A stretch of 64,000 nt of DNA, from positions 317,732-381,731 of the forward strand of contig NZ_KQ947991.1 in the NCBI RefSeq assembly GCF_001513975.1. Reading direction: 5' to 3'. Within the stretch, counting starts at the first letter, position 1. Each line of letters starts with the position of its first letter. Shown here one piece after another: positions 1-7,584 of the stretch. The notes beneath the pieces are model-generated. The model was not told the origin of the DNA, did not search any database, and saw nothing but the letters and a program-made list of their open reading frames with translations. The position numbers and the translations under genes are program-made. The DNA is from Streptomyces curacoi (GTDB lineage: Bacteria; Actinomycetota; Actinomycetes; Streptomycetales; Streptomycetaceae).

Positions 1-1
1 G

Positions 2-421
2 CAGGCCACGGCGGCCAAGGCCGTCGAGGCCCAGGAGAAGGGCGCCGGCCCGGTCCTGGGCATCTTCTCCACCGGCCCCGAGATCCGGAACGCGGTGCAG
101 AACCTCCTCACGGAGATCATCGGCACCATCGTGCTGGTGCTCGCCGTGCTCACGCAGGGTCTGAACGACAGCGGCAAGGGCCTGGGCACCCTGGGCGCCC
201 TGGTCACCGCGCTCGTCGTCGTCTCGATCGGTCTGTCCCTCGGTGGCCCGACCGGCTACGCGATCAACCCGGCCCGTGACCTCGGTCCGCGTATCGTGCA
301 CGCCCTTCTGCCCCTGCCCAACAAGGGCGGCTCCGACTGGGGCTACGCCTGGATCCCGGTGGTCGGCCCGCTGATCGGCGGCGCGATCGCGGCAGGCATC
401 TACAACGTCGCATTCGCTTAG
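2..421 (+). CDS. glpF: glycerol uptake facilitator GlpF (MIP/aquaporin family), C-terminal part
   Basis: Integral membrane channel that lets glycerol (and water) diffuse into the cell, feeding the kinase and dehydrogenase downstream. The window begins inside the gene, so only the last 139 codons are present and the first NPA half-helix is missing. The second signature NPARDLGPR is intact, followed by the last membrane segment, consistent with the C-terminal half of a MIP channel. An in-frame GTG at 95 should not be taken as the start because the frame is open to the window edge. It is the first gene of a glpF-glpK-glpD operon; in S. coelicolor this operon (gyl) is controlled by an IclR-type regulator, GylR, encoded just upstream, which would lie outside this window. 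Confidence 0.93.
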   Translation, partial: QATAAKAVEAQEKGAGPVLGIFSTGPEIRNAVQNLLTEIIGTIVLVLAVLTQGLNDSGKGLGTLGALVTALVVVSIGLSLGGPTGYAINPARDLGPRIVHALLPLPNKGGSDWGYAWIPVVGPLIGGAIAAGIYNVAFA

Positions 422-517
422 AGGCGTGGATCTCACCCGTTCGAGTGCAAAGCACCGAAACTCTCAGCACGCGCCGTACGTAAAGCCCCATAACCACGGA
501 ACTTCCAGGAGCACACA

Positions 518-2059
518 GTGACCGACGCCCACACCGCCGGCCCCTTCATCGCCGCCATCGACCAGGGCACCACCTCGTCCCGCTGCATCGTCTTCGACCG
601 CGACGGCCGTATCGTCTCCGTCGACCAGAAGGAGCACGAGCAGATCTTCCCGAAGCCGGGCTGGGTCGAGCACAACGCCACCGAGATCTGGACCAACGTC
701 CAGGAGGTCGTCGCCGGAGCCATCGAGAAGGCCGGCATCACCCGCGACGACATCAAGGCCATCGGCATCACCAACCAGCGCGAGACCACCGTGCTGTGGG
801 ACAGGAACACCGGTGAGCCCGTCCACAACGCCATCGTCTGGCAGGACACCCGCACCGACGCGCTCTGCCGGGAGCTGGGGCGCAATGTCGGCCAGGACCG
901 CTTCCGCCGCGAGACCGGCCTTCCCCTCGCCTCCTACTTCGCCGGTCCCAAGGCCCGCTGGCTGCTGGACAACGTCGAGGGTCTCAAGGAGCGCGCCGAG
1001 GCCGGCGACATCCTCTTCGGCACCATGGACACCTGGGTCATCTGGAACCTGACCGGCGGTGTCGACGGCGGCAAGCACGTCACGGACGTCACCAACGCCT
1101 CCCGCACCATGCTGATGAACCTCCACACCACGGAGTGGGACGAGAAGATCTGCGAGTCCATCGGCGTGCCGATGCAGATCCTCCCCGAGATCCGCTCCTC
1201 CGCCGAGGTCTACGGCGAGATCACCGGCGGCAAGCTGGGCGACCTGCTCGGCGGCATCCCGGTCGCCTCCGCGCTGGGTGACCAGCAGGCGGCCCTGTTC
1301 GGCCAGACCTGCTTCGCCGAGGGCGAGACCAAGTCGACGTACGGCACCGGCACCTTCATGGTGATGAACACCGGCGACAAGATCATCAACTCCTACGCCG
1401 GTCTGCTGACCACCGTCGGCTACAAGATCGGCGAGCAGGACACGGTCTACGCCCTGGAGGGCTCGATCGCCGTCACCGGCTCGCTGGTGCAGTGGATGCG
1501 CGACCAGATGGGCCTCATCTCCACCGCCGCCGAGATCGAGACGCTGGCGCTCTCGGTCGAGGACAACGGCGGCGCCTACTTCGTGCCGGCCTTCTCCGGC
1601 CTGTTCGCCCCGCACTGGCGCTCCGACGCCCGCGGTGTGATCGCCGGCCTGACCCGGTACGTCACCAAGGCGCACCTCGCGCGTGCCGTCCTGGAGGCCA
1701 CCGCCTGGCAGACGCGGGAGATCGCCGACGCCATGGTCAAGGACTCCGGCGTCGAGCTGGTGACCCTCAAGGTCGACGGTGGCATGACCGCCAACAATCT
1801 GCTGATGCAGACGCTCTCGGATGTCCTGGACGCCCCAGTGGTGCGCCCGATGGTCGCCGAGACCACCTGCCTCGGCGCCGCCTACGCCGCCGGTCTCGCC
1901 GTCGGCTTCTGGAACAGCACCGACGACCTGCGTGCCAACTGGCGCCGGGCCGCCGAGTGGACCCCCCGCATGGACGCGGAGACCCGCGACCGTGAGTACA
2001 AGAACTGGCTCAAGGCCGTCGACCGGACCATGGGCTGGCTCGAGGATGACGAGAGCTGA
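518..2059 (+). CDS. glpK: glycerol kinase
   Basis: Cytoplasmic FGGY-family kinase (513 aa, normal length) that converts glycerol and ATP to sn-glycerol 3-phosphate, trapping imported glycerol. The N-terminal phosphate-binding motif DQGTTSSR lies at residues 15-22 and the C-terminal ATP-site motif VDGGMTANN at about 419-427. The GTG start is preceded by AGGAG at a normal distance (CCAGGAGCACACA-GTG). It sits 96 nt after glpF and 55 nt before glpD in the same direction, so co-transcription is likely. Many glycerol kinases are feedback-regulated by fructose 1,6-bisphosphate; nothing in the sequence decides this here. Confidence 0.97.
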   Translation: MTDAHTAGPFIAAIDQGTTSSRCIVFDRDGRIVSVDQKEHEQIFPKPGWVEHNATEIWTNVQEVVAGAIEKAGITRDDIKAIGITNQRETTVLWDRNTGEPVHNAIVWQDTRTDALCRELGRNVGQDRFRRETGLPLASYFAGPKARWLLDNVEGLKERAEAGDILFGTMDTWVIWNLTGGVDGGKHVTDVTNASRTMLMNLHTTEWDEKICESIGVPMQILPEIRSSAEVYGEITGGKLGDLLGGIPVASALGDQQAALFGQTCFAEGETKSTYGTGTFMVMNTGDKIINSYAGLLTTVGYKIGEQDTVYALEGSIAVTGSLVQWMRDQMGLISTAAEIETLALSVEDNGGAYFVPAFSGLFAPHWRSDARGVIAGLTRYVTKAHLARAVLEATAWQTREIADAMVKDSGVELVTLKVDGGMTANNLLMQTLSDVLDAPVVRPMVAETTCLGAAYAAGLAVGFWNSTDDLRANWRRAAEWTPRMDAETRDREYKNWLKAVDRTMGWLEDDES

Positions 2060-2114
2060 CGAGAGCCGACCGAAGCTCTCCGACGCGAGCTCTGATGAGG
2101 AGTAAGAACCCGAC

Positions 2115-3731
2115 ATGACCAGTCAGTCCACCCTGCAGTCCGTGCCTGCCCTCGGCACCCGCCCGGCCTCCGGCTCCAACCCGAGCCGCGCCGAGACCCG
2201 GGAGCAGCTCGCCAAGGCGTCGTACGACCTCCTCGTGATCGGCGGCGGCATCCTGGGCATCTCCACCGCCTGGCACGCCGCGCAGTCCGGCCTCAGGGTG
2301 GCTCTGGTCGACGCCGGCGACTTCGCCGGCGCCACCTCCTCCGCCTCCTCCAAGCTGCTCCACGGCGGTCTGCGCTATCTGCAGACCGGCGCGGTGAAGC
2401 TGGTGGCGGAGAACCACTTCGAGCGCCGTGCGGTCTCCCGCCAGGTGGCCCCCCACCTGGCGAACCCGCTCACGTTCTACCTCCCCGTGTACAAGGGCGG
2501 GCCGCACGGCGCCGCGAAGCTCGGGGCGGGCGTCTTCGCCTACTCCGCGCTCTCCGCGTTCGGTGACGGCGTCGGCCACCTCCTGTCCCCCGCCAAGGCG
2601 GCGCAGGACGTGCCCGAGCTGCGCACCGAGAACCTCAAGGCCGTGGCCGTGTACGGCGACGACCAGATGAACGACGCGCGCATGGCGCTGATGACGGTCC
2701 GCGCGGCCGTCGAGGCGGGCGCGGTCGTGCTCAACCACGCCGAGGTCACCGGCCTGCGCTTCACCAAGGGCCGGGTGACGGGCGCGGACCTGAAGGACCG
2801 CCTGTCCGGTGACGAGTTCGGCGTCAGCGCCCGCCTCGTGCTGAACGCGACGGGCCCGTGGGTCGACCACCTGCGCAAGATGGAGGACCCCGATGCGGCG
2901 CCGTCGATCCGTCTGTCGAAGGGCGCGCATCTGGTCCTGAAGCGGACCTCGCCGTGGAAGGCGGCGCTGGCTACGCCGATCGACAAGTACCGCATCACCT
3001 TCGCCCTGCCCTGGGAGGACATGCTCCTGCTGGGCACCACGGACGAGGAGTTCGAGGGCGACCCGGCGGACGTCTCGGTCAACGACAAGGACATAGCCCA
3101 GATCCTGGACGAGGCCGCGTTCTCCATCCGGGACCAGCAGCTCGACCGGGACCTCATCACGTACGCCTTCGCGGGTCTGCGGGTGCTGCCGGGCGGCCCC
3201 GGTGACACCGCGAAGGCCAAGCGCGAGACGGTCGTGACCGAGGGCAAGGGCGGCATGCTGTCCGTGGCGGGCGGCAAGTGGACCACCTTCCGGCACATCG
3301 GCCGCACCATCATGAAGAAGCTGGAGTCCCTGCCGGGCGCCCCGCTGGGCGACGACTTCGAGCCGATCGCCTCGCTGCCGAAGAAGCTGCCGCTGCCGGG
3401 CATCGCCAACCCGCGCGCGGTCGCCCACCGCCTGCTGACCGACCGCCCGGCGCCGGGCCCGCGCATGGCGGCGGACACGGCGAAGCACCTGGCGACCCAC
3501 TACGGCTCCCTGGCCTTCGACATCGCCCGTATCGCCAACGAGAACCCGGAGCTGGGCGAGCGCGTCCACCCGGACGCCCCGGAGATCTGGGCGCAGGTCG
3601 TCTACGCCCGGGACAACGAGTGGGCCGAGACGCCGGACGACGTGCTGCGCCGTCGTACGACGCTGACGATCCGGGGTCTGGCCACGGACGACGTCCGGGC
3701 GAAGGTCCAGGACCTGCTCGACAAGAAGTGA
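2115..3731 (+). CDS. glpD: FAD-dependent glycerol-3-phosphate dehydrogenase
   Basis: Membrane-associated flavoenzyme (538 aa) that oxidises sn-glycerol 3-phosphate to dihydroxyacetone phosphate and passes electrons to quinone, completing entry of glycerol into glycolysis. The FAD dinucleotide-binding motif VIGGGILGIS is at residues 41-50, followed by the family block SSASSKLLHGGLRYL. The C-terminal region carries the helical cap domain of the GlpA/GlpD family. The ATG is preceded by GAGGAG about 12 nt upstream. It is the last gene of the glycerol operon; a strong hairpin terminator follows at 3860-3890. Confidence 0.96.
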   Translation: MTSQSTLQSVPALGTRPASGSNPSRAETREQLAKASYDLLVIGGGILGISTAWHAAQSGLRVALVDAGDFAGATSSASSKLLHGGLRYLQTGAVKLVAENHFERRAVSRQVAPHLANPLTFYLPVYKGGPHGAAKLGAGVFAYSALSAFGDGVGHLLSPAKAAQDVPELRTENLKAVAVYGDDQMNDARMALMTVRAAVEAGAVVLNHAEVTGLRFTKGRVTGADLKDRLSGDEFGVSARLVLNATGPWVDHLRKMEDPDAAPSIRLSKGAHLVLKRTSPWKAALATPIDKYRITFALPWEDMLLLGTTDEEFEGDPADVSVNDKDIAQILDEAAFSIRDQQLDRDLITYAFAGLRVLPGGPGDTAKAKRETVVTEGKGGMLSVAGGKWTTFRHIGRTIMKKLESLPGAPLGDDFEPIASLPKKLPLPGIANPRAVAHRLLTDRPAPGPRMAADTAKHLATHYGSLAFDIARIANENPELGERVHPDAPEIWAQVVYARDNEWAETPDDVLRRRTTLTIRGLATDDVRAKVQDLLDKK

Positions 3732-3859
3732 CCTCGCACGGCGCCGAGGGAGGATTTCGCCGGATGAGCCTCCCCCGGTGCCAGGTCCGGCCACTCCCCT
3801 GACCAGGCCGGACCGCACGAGGGCGGCCCCTTCCGCACCGGGGCCGGCCACTACCGGAA

Positions 3860-3890
3860 GGGGCGGCTCCGCGCCGATTGGAGCCGCCCC
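3860..3890 (+). terminator. Rho-independent-type hairpin after glpD
   Basis: Perfect 11-bp stem (GGGGCGGCTCC / GGAGCCGCCCC, 3860-3870 with 3880-3890), 9-nt loop, followed by TTTCG. A second, overlapping pairing (GCCCCTTCCG at 3826-3835 with CGGAAGGGGC at 3855-3864) could form a competing stem, but the downstream one is the better terminator. Confidence 0.85.
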
Positions 3891-3935
3891 TTTCGCGTGC
3901 CCTCGTTGCCGGTGCCGGGTGATGTCCATGGCCGC

Positions 3936-4046
3936 ATGAACAACGATCACGCGAGCCCCGGTGAAGTCGAGGCGCTGCGACAGGCCTTCGGCGTCGGCGT
4001 CCGCCAACTCCCCTCGCGCCGCACGATCAGCTCCCGTCCCGACTGA
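3936..4046 (+). CDS. possible small protein, 36 aa, unknown
   Basis: Short open frame between the glpD terminator and the next regulator gene, in the 406-nt gap 3732-4137. It starts MNNDHASPGEVEAL and ends with an Arg/Ser-rich tail. No convincing ribosome-binding site precedes the ATG and no family is recognised. Its composition (acidic helix-like N-terminus, basic C-terminus) is protein-like rather than random. It could equally be a chance frame in an untranslated leader. The rest of the gap holds the terminator and the operator/promoter region at 4067-4104. Confidence 0.25.
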   Translation: MNNDHASPGEVEALRQAFGVGVRQLPSRRTISSRPD

Positions 4047-4066
4047 CGCAGCCCTGACGGGATGTA

Positions 4067-4104
4067 CAGGCCCCATAATGTGGGCCTGAGACATCGGATG
4101 TCTC
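4067..4104 (+). promoter_or_regulatory. promoter and operator of the FCD regulator
   Basis: Two abutting palindromes lie 34 nt upstream of the regulator start. GAGACATCGGATGTCTC (4088-4104) is a perfect 17-bp inverted repeat of the ACATCNGATGT type, a form expected for GntR/FCD regulators. Immediately upstream, CAGGCCC (4067-4073) pairs with GGGCCTG (4082-4088) and encloses CATAAT (4074-4079), a good -10 candidate. Autorepression by the downstream gene product is inferred. Confidence 0.6.
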
Positions 4105-4137
4105 GCGCGACATCCTGAAACGACAGGGAGGGCGGCC

Positions 4138-4809
4138 ATGGCAGTCACCGACGAGGCGATCGAGAAGATCAAGGGCATGATCGTCTCCGGCGCGCTGCGG
4201 CCCGGCGACCGGCTCCCCAGGGAGAGCGAGCTCGCCGCCGAGCTCGGGCTGTCCCGCAACTCGCTGCGGGAGGCCGTGCGTGCCCTGTCGCTGATCCGGA
4301 TCCTGGACGTACGGCAGGGCGACGGCACGTACGTGACGAGCCTCGACCCGCAGCTGTTGCTGGAGGCGCTGAGCTTCGTCGTCGACTTCCACCGCGACGA
4401 CACCGTGCTGGAGTTCCTCGCCGTACGCCGCATCCTGGAGCCCGCCGCCACGGCGATGGCCGCGTCGCGGATCAGCGAGCAGCAACTGGACGCGCTGGCC
4501 AAGCAGTTGGACAAGCTCGGCACCGATCCGTCGGTGGAGGAGCTCGTCGCCTGCGACCTGGAGTTCCACCGGGGCATCGTGCAGAGCTCGGGGAACTCGG
4601 TGCTGTGCTCGCTGCTCGACGGGCTGTCGGGGCCGACGACGCGGGCGCGGATCTGGCGCGGGCTGACGCAGGAGGACGCGGTGAGCCGCACCCTGCACGA
4701 GCACCGGGCGATCCTCGCGGCACTGCGGGACCGGGACGCGGAGGCGGCGCGGTCGTGGGCGACGGTGCACATCGCGAGTGTGGAGCAGTGGCTCAGGTCC
4801 AGCCTGTGA
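4138..4809 (+). CDS. FadR/GntR-family transcriptional regulator with FCD ligand domain
   Basis: DNA-binding repressor-type protein, 223 aa. The N-terminal winged helix (about residues 5-70) contains the recognition segment PRESELAAELGLSRNSLREA. The C-terminal FCD domain (about 80-215) is all-helical and in this family binds a small acid, often through a metal site; candidate ligands are DLEFHR and the later HxH-containing helices. The ATG is preceded by AGGGAGGGCGGCC. It stands alone between two hairpins, so its targets cannot be read from an operon. A perfect palindrome just upstream suggests autoregulation, and a weaker relative at 5023-5035 precedes the PAC2 gene. Confidence 0.9.
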   Translation: MAVTDEAIEKIKGMIVSGALRPGDRLPRESELAAELGLSRNSLREAVRALSLIRILDVRQGDGTYVTSLDPQLLLEALSFVVDFHRDDTVLEFLAVRRILEPAATAMAASRISEQQLDALAKQLDKLGTDPSVEELVACDLEFHRGIVQSSGNSVLCSLLDGLSGPTTRARIWRGLTQEDAVSRTLHEHRAILAALRDRDAEAARSWATVHIASVEQWLRSSL

Positions 4810-4820
4810 AGGCGGAGGCC

Positions 4821-4845
4821 GGCGTTGCTCCTGGACGGCAACGCC
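4821..4845 (+). terminator. hairpin after the FCD regulator
   Basis: GGCGTTGC (4821-4828) pairs perfectly with GCAACGCC (4838-4845) across a 9-nt loop, starting 11 nt after the stop codon. There is no T-tract, which is common for Streptomyces terminators. Confidence 0.55.
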
Positions 4846-4939
4846 TCGGCGATCCGGTGGCACGCCATGCGCCCACGGTGGCCGGGAGTTGGCCGAAGCC
4901 GTCCAGCGACGGCAGCACCAGCCGCCGGTCCCGGCGGCT

Positions 4940-4983
4940 TTCCGACGGCGTTCCGGCGGCCTTCCGGCGGCCTTCCGGCGCGG
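4940..4983. repeat. four 11-bp tandem repeats
   Basis: TTCCGACGGCG, TTCCGGCGGCC, TTCCGGCGGCC and TTCCGGCGCGG are directly adjacent. They lie in the 359-nt gene-free gap 4810-5168, which otherwise holds the regulator terminator, a half-conserved operator-like GACATCGGATCTC at 5023-5035 and the ribosome-binding site of the next gene. Confidence 0.8.
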
Positions 4984-5168
4984 GTGATACGCCCGTCCTG
5001 CCCCGCTGCTGGGCATTCGTCGGACATCGGATCTCTGGGGTGGGTGTTCCGGGGTGGCGAACGGGGCAGTGATCCGTTCACTCCCCCGTGCAAGGGGGCT
5101 GCGGGCGCCCCCGCCGCACGCCGTAAGGTTGGTTCGTCAAGCGAGGGCACGTCGGAAGGAGGCACTGG

Positions 5169-6155
5169 GTGATCGAGCTCGAGGGGGTTCCCGAGCTGAT
5201 CGACCCGGTCATGGTGGCCGCGTTCGAGGGCTGGAACGATGCCGGCGACGCCGCCTCCACCGCGGTCGCGCATCTGGACAGGGAGTGGAAGGGCGAGGTG
5301 TTCGCGGCGCTGGACGCCGAGGACTACTACGACTTCCAGGTGAACCGCCCCACGGTGTGGATGGACGCGGGAGTAAGGAAGATCACTTGGCCGACGACAA
5401 GGTTGTCCGTCGTCCGCGTCGGCGGCGACAAGCCGCGTGATCTCGTCCTCGTCCGAGGTATCGAGCCGTCCATGCGGTGGCGCTCGTTCTGCAACGAGCT
5501 CCTCGGCTTCGCACACGAGCTGGGCGTGGAGCTGGTGGTCATCCTGGGCGCCCTGCTCGGCGACACCCCGCACACGCGTCCGGTCCCGATCAGCGGGACC
5601 ACGTCCGACCCGGACCTGGCCCGCCGGATGGATCTGGAGGAGACCAAGTACGAGGGCCCGACGGGCATCGTCGGCGTTCTCCAGGAGGCCTGCACGCACG
5701 CCGGCGTACCGGCGGTGTCGCTGTGGGCGGCCGTACCGCACTACGTCTCGCAGCCGCCCAACCCGAAGGCGACGCTGGCCCTCCTCAACCGCCTTGAGGA
5801 CCTGATCGACGTGCGCATCCCGCTGGGCGAGCTGCCCGAGGACGCGCGTGCCTGGCAGGTGGGCGTGGACCAGCTGGCCGCCGAGGACAGCGAGGTCGCG
5901 GAGTATGTGCAGACGCTGGAGGAGGCCCGGGACACCGCGGAGCTGCCGGAGGCGTCGGGCGAGGCGATCGCCCGCGAGTTCGAGCGGTATCTGCGCAGAC
6001 GGGACGGCTCCGGCCCGTCGGCCGGCGGGCACGCCACGGCGGACGGCGGGGAGGCCGGGCCCTTCCTGCGGGACAACCCGAGCGGCGGCCGTACGAAGCC
6101 GCCCAAGCCCCCGAAGCCGGGCAGTACGGACGACGACGAGTCGTCGGAGGACTGA
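5169..6155 (+). CDS. parJ: PAC2-family protein, probable ParJ orthologue
   Basis: 328-aa soluble protein of the PAC2 (proteasome assembly chaperone 2-like) family, recognised by the N-terminal signature VMVAAFEGWNDAGDAAS and the later block PVPISGTTSDPDLAR. The GTG start follows GGAAGGAGGCACTGG. The C-terminus (about 290-328) is low-complexity, Pro/Lys/Asp-rich. A PAC2 gene near mshC is a conserved actinobacterial arrangement. In S. coelicolor the protein encoded next to mshC (SCO1662) was reported as ParJ, which binds ParA and restrains its polymerisation during sporulation; identity with that gene is inferred from gene order and family, from memory. A strong terminator follows. Confidence 0.75.
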   Translation: MIELEGVPELIDPVMVAAFEGWNDAGDAASTAVAHLDREWKGEVFAALDAEDYYDFQVNRPTVWMDAGVRKITWPTTRLSVVRVGGDKPRDLVLVRGIEPSMRWRSFCNELLGFAHELGVELVVILGALLGDTPHTRPVPISGTTSDPDLARRMDLEETKYEGPTGIVGVLQEACTHAGVPAVSLWAAVPHYVSQPPNPKATLALLNRLEDLIDVRIPLGELPEDARAWQVGVDQLAAEDSEVAEYVQTLEEARDTAELPEASGEAIAREFERYLRRRDGSGPSAGGHATADGGEAGPFLRDNPSGGRTKPPKPPKPGSTDDDESSED

Positions 6156-6168
6156 GCAGAGACTGAGC

Positions 6169-6201
6169 GGAGGGCGGTGCGCGAGCTGCGCACCGCCCTC
6201 C
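6169..6201 (+). terminator. long perfect hairpin between converging genes
   Basis: A 14-bp perfect stem (6169-6182 with 6188-6201, GGAGGGCGGTGCGC and its complement) with the 5-nt loop GAGCT. It lies between the PAC2 gene and the converging gene at 6266 and may serve both strands. Confidence 0.88.
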
Positions 6202-6255
6202 GTCGTCCCACGTCCGTCGTCCCACGTCCGTCGCCCCGCCTCCGTCGTCCCGCGC
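6201..6255. repeat. 14-bp tandem repeats after the hairpin
   Basis: Imperfect head-to-tail copies of CGTCGTCCCACGTC, about three and a half units, immediately 3' to the terminator stem and before the stop of the converging gene. Confidence 0.7.
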
Positions 6256-6265
6256 GCAGGGGTGG

Positions 6266-7249
6266 TCAGGCCGGCACGGAGATCACGTCGTACGTCGTCT
6301 GAGGCGTCGGTGTCGTGGTGAAGCGCGCGTTGGGCAGGTAGAGCCGGCCCCGGTACGCGGCCACCGTGGTCGGCACGTCGAACCGCGGGTCGGTGACACG
6401 GCGCCGGAAGACGCCGCTGCGGCCGTCGGCGGCCAGCTCGAACACGTCGATCGCGTTCTGTCGGTTCTGGACGACGTACAGGGTCCGCCCGAGCAGCAGC
6501 AAGCCGTCGCCGTTGGTGAGCGGGGCCGCGTCGCCGAGGTCGACGAGCCGGGTGACGCCGGTGCGCGGGTTCACCCGGTGCAGGCCACCGACCCCGGACT
6601 GTACGACGAGAAGGGCCGAGCCGTCGGGGGTGCGGGTGATGCCGTTGGCGTTCACGACCTCGCCGCTGACCTGGCTCCAGTCGCCGCTCAGGGTGATCTT
6701 CACGACCTCGTCCGCGTCCGGCAGCTCGCCGTTCCGGCCGAGGGGCAGGGCGTACAGCACGGGCTGGAAGGAGTCGGTGAACCAGGCCGTGCGCGGCGTC
6801 AGGAACACGTCGTTGGCGAAGGTCGGGGTCGCCGTGGTGAGGACGTAGGAGGCGAGGATCCTGCCGGTGCGGGCGTCCACGACACGGGCGCCCTGGCCGC
6901 GTCCGGCGACGAACAGGCGCCCCCGGTGGTCGAGTTTGAGGCCGACCGAGGGCGTGCCGGGCCCGGGCGAGAGGATGCCGCCCTCGCCGGTGCGCAGGTC
7001 GGCGCGGTAGATCGAGCCGTCGCCGAGCGAGCCGAGGTAGGCGTACGGTCCGCCGCCGATGGTGATGCCCTCCGGGCGGAAGCCGTCCGGGAGGTGGATC
7101 ACGGTGGGCGGCGTCTTCGCGGTCCTTTCGGCCGCCGCGGCGGAGGTGCCGGCGGACCCGGCGAGTACGGCTCCGGCGGTGGCGGCGCCGGCCGCGAGGA
7201 ATCTCCGGCGGTTGAGGTGAGGTGCGAAGGAGCGGTGTTCGGGGGCCAC
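6266..7249 (-). CDS. Tat-exported SMP-30/NHL-like beta-propeller protein
   Basis: Predicted secreted protein of 327 aa. A GTG at 7249 is chosen because GGAAGGACGCACC precedes it; a longer in-frame extension to 7306 has no such site. The N-terminus carries a twin-arginine signal (NRRRFLAAG followed by an Ala-rich hydrophobic stretch). The mature part is built of repeated blade-like segments such as RADLRTGEG, VDARTGRI and VNPRTGVTR, typical of SMP-30/gluconolactonase or YncE-like propellers. The substrate cannot be inferred. It is divergent from the subtilase gene, with a 335-nt intergenic region between them. Confidence 0.75.
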   Translation of the reverse strand: MAPEHRSFAPHLNRRRFLAAGAATAGAVLAGSAGTSAAAAERTAKTPPTVIHLPDGFRPEGITIGGGPYAYLGSLGDGSIYRADLRTGEGGILSPGPGTPSVGLKLDHRGRLFVAGRGQGARVVDARTGRILASYVLTTATPTFANDVFLTPRTAWFTDSFQPVLYALPLGRNGELPDADEVVKITLSGDWSQVSGEVVNANGITRTPDGSALLVVQSGVGGLHRVNPRTGVTRLVDLGDAAPLTNGDGLLLLGRTLYVVQNRQNAIDVFELAADGRSGVFRRRVTDPRFDVPTTVAAYRGRLYLPNARFTTTPTPQTTYDVISVPA

Positions 7250-7584
7250 GGTGCGTCCTTCCGCGGACAGGACCAGGCCGGCAGATCCGGCCGACGGCTG
7301 GTCCAACGGTCAACTGACTCTTCCACCCCACCACACACCGACCACCTCCGCAGCAGGAGGCAGCCCCTCGACAGCGCCTGGACAGCATCTGGCCCGATTG
7401 TGGCGTGACAGCTGTTTCAGGCCGGATTGCACATGGTTGTACACGTTGCCCAATTCAACTTGTTCCAAACCGACTTGGCGAAATAAGTCTGGACGGACCG
7501 GGCCTGGCGTGCTTGGTTGTTCCCCCGAAGGCGCGCCGCACCACCCGCACTTGGTACCCGCAGGACCGAAGGGAGCGGCAGACG
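7250..7584. promoter_or_regulatory. 335-nt divergent intergenic region
   Basis: Contains the start regions of the propeller gene (minus) and the subtilase (plus). A stretch at about 7421-7500 is visibly poorer in G+C than its surroundings, as expected for a promoter region, and includes the near-palindrome TGCACATGGTTGTACA. No terminator, RNA gene or convincing coding frame is seen; an open frame from 7405 into the subtilase lacks a ribosome-binding site and any family match. Confidence 0.5.

Noticed and set aside
2010..7388. A 1792-codon open frame on the minus strand
   Set aside because: It runs antisense through glpD, the FCD regulator and the PAC2 gene, is Arg/Pro/Gly-rich with no domain, and comes from the high-GC third-position bias of the true genes.
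7405..7584. N-terminal extension of the subtilase from 7405
   Set aside because: No ribosome-binding site, no signal peptide and non-protein-like sequence; the ATG at 7585 has AAGGGAGC before it.
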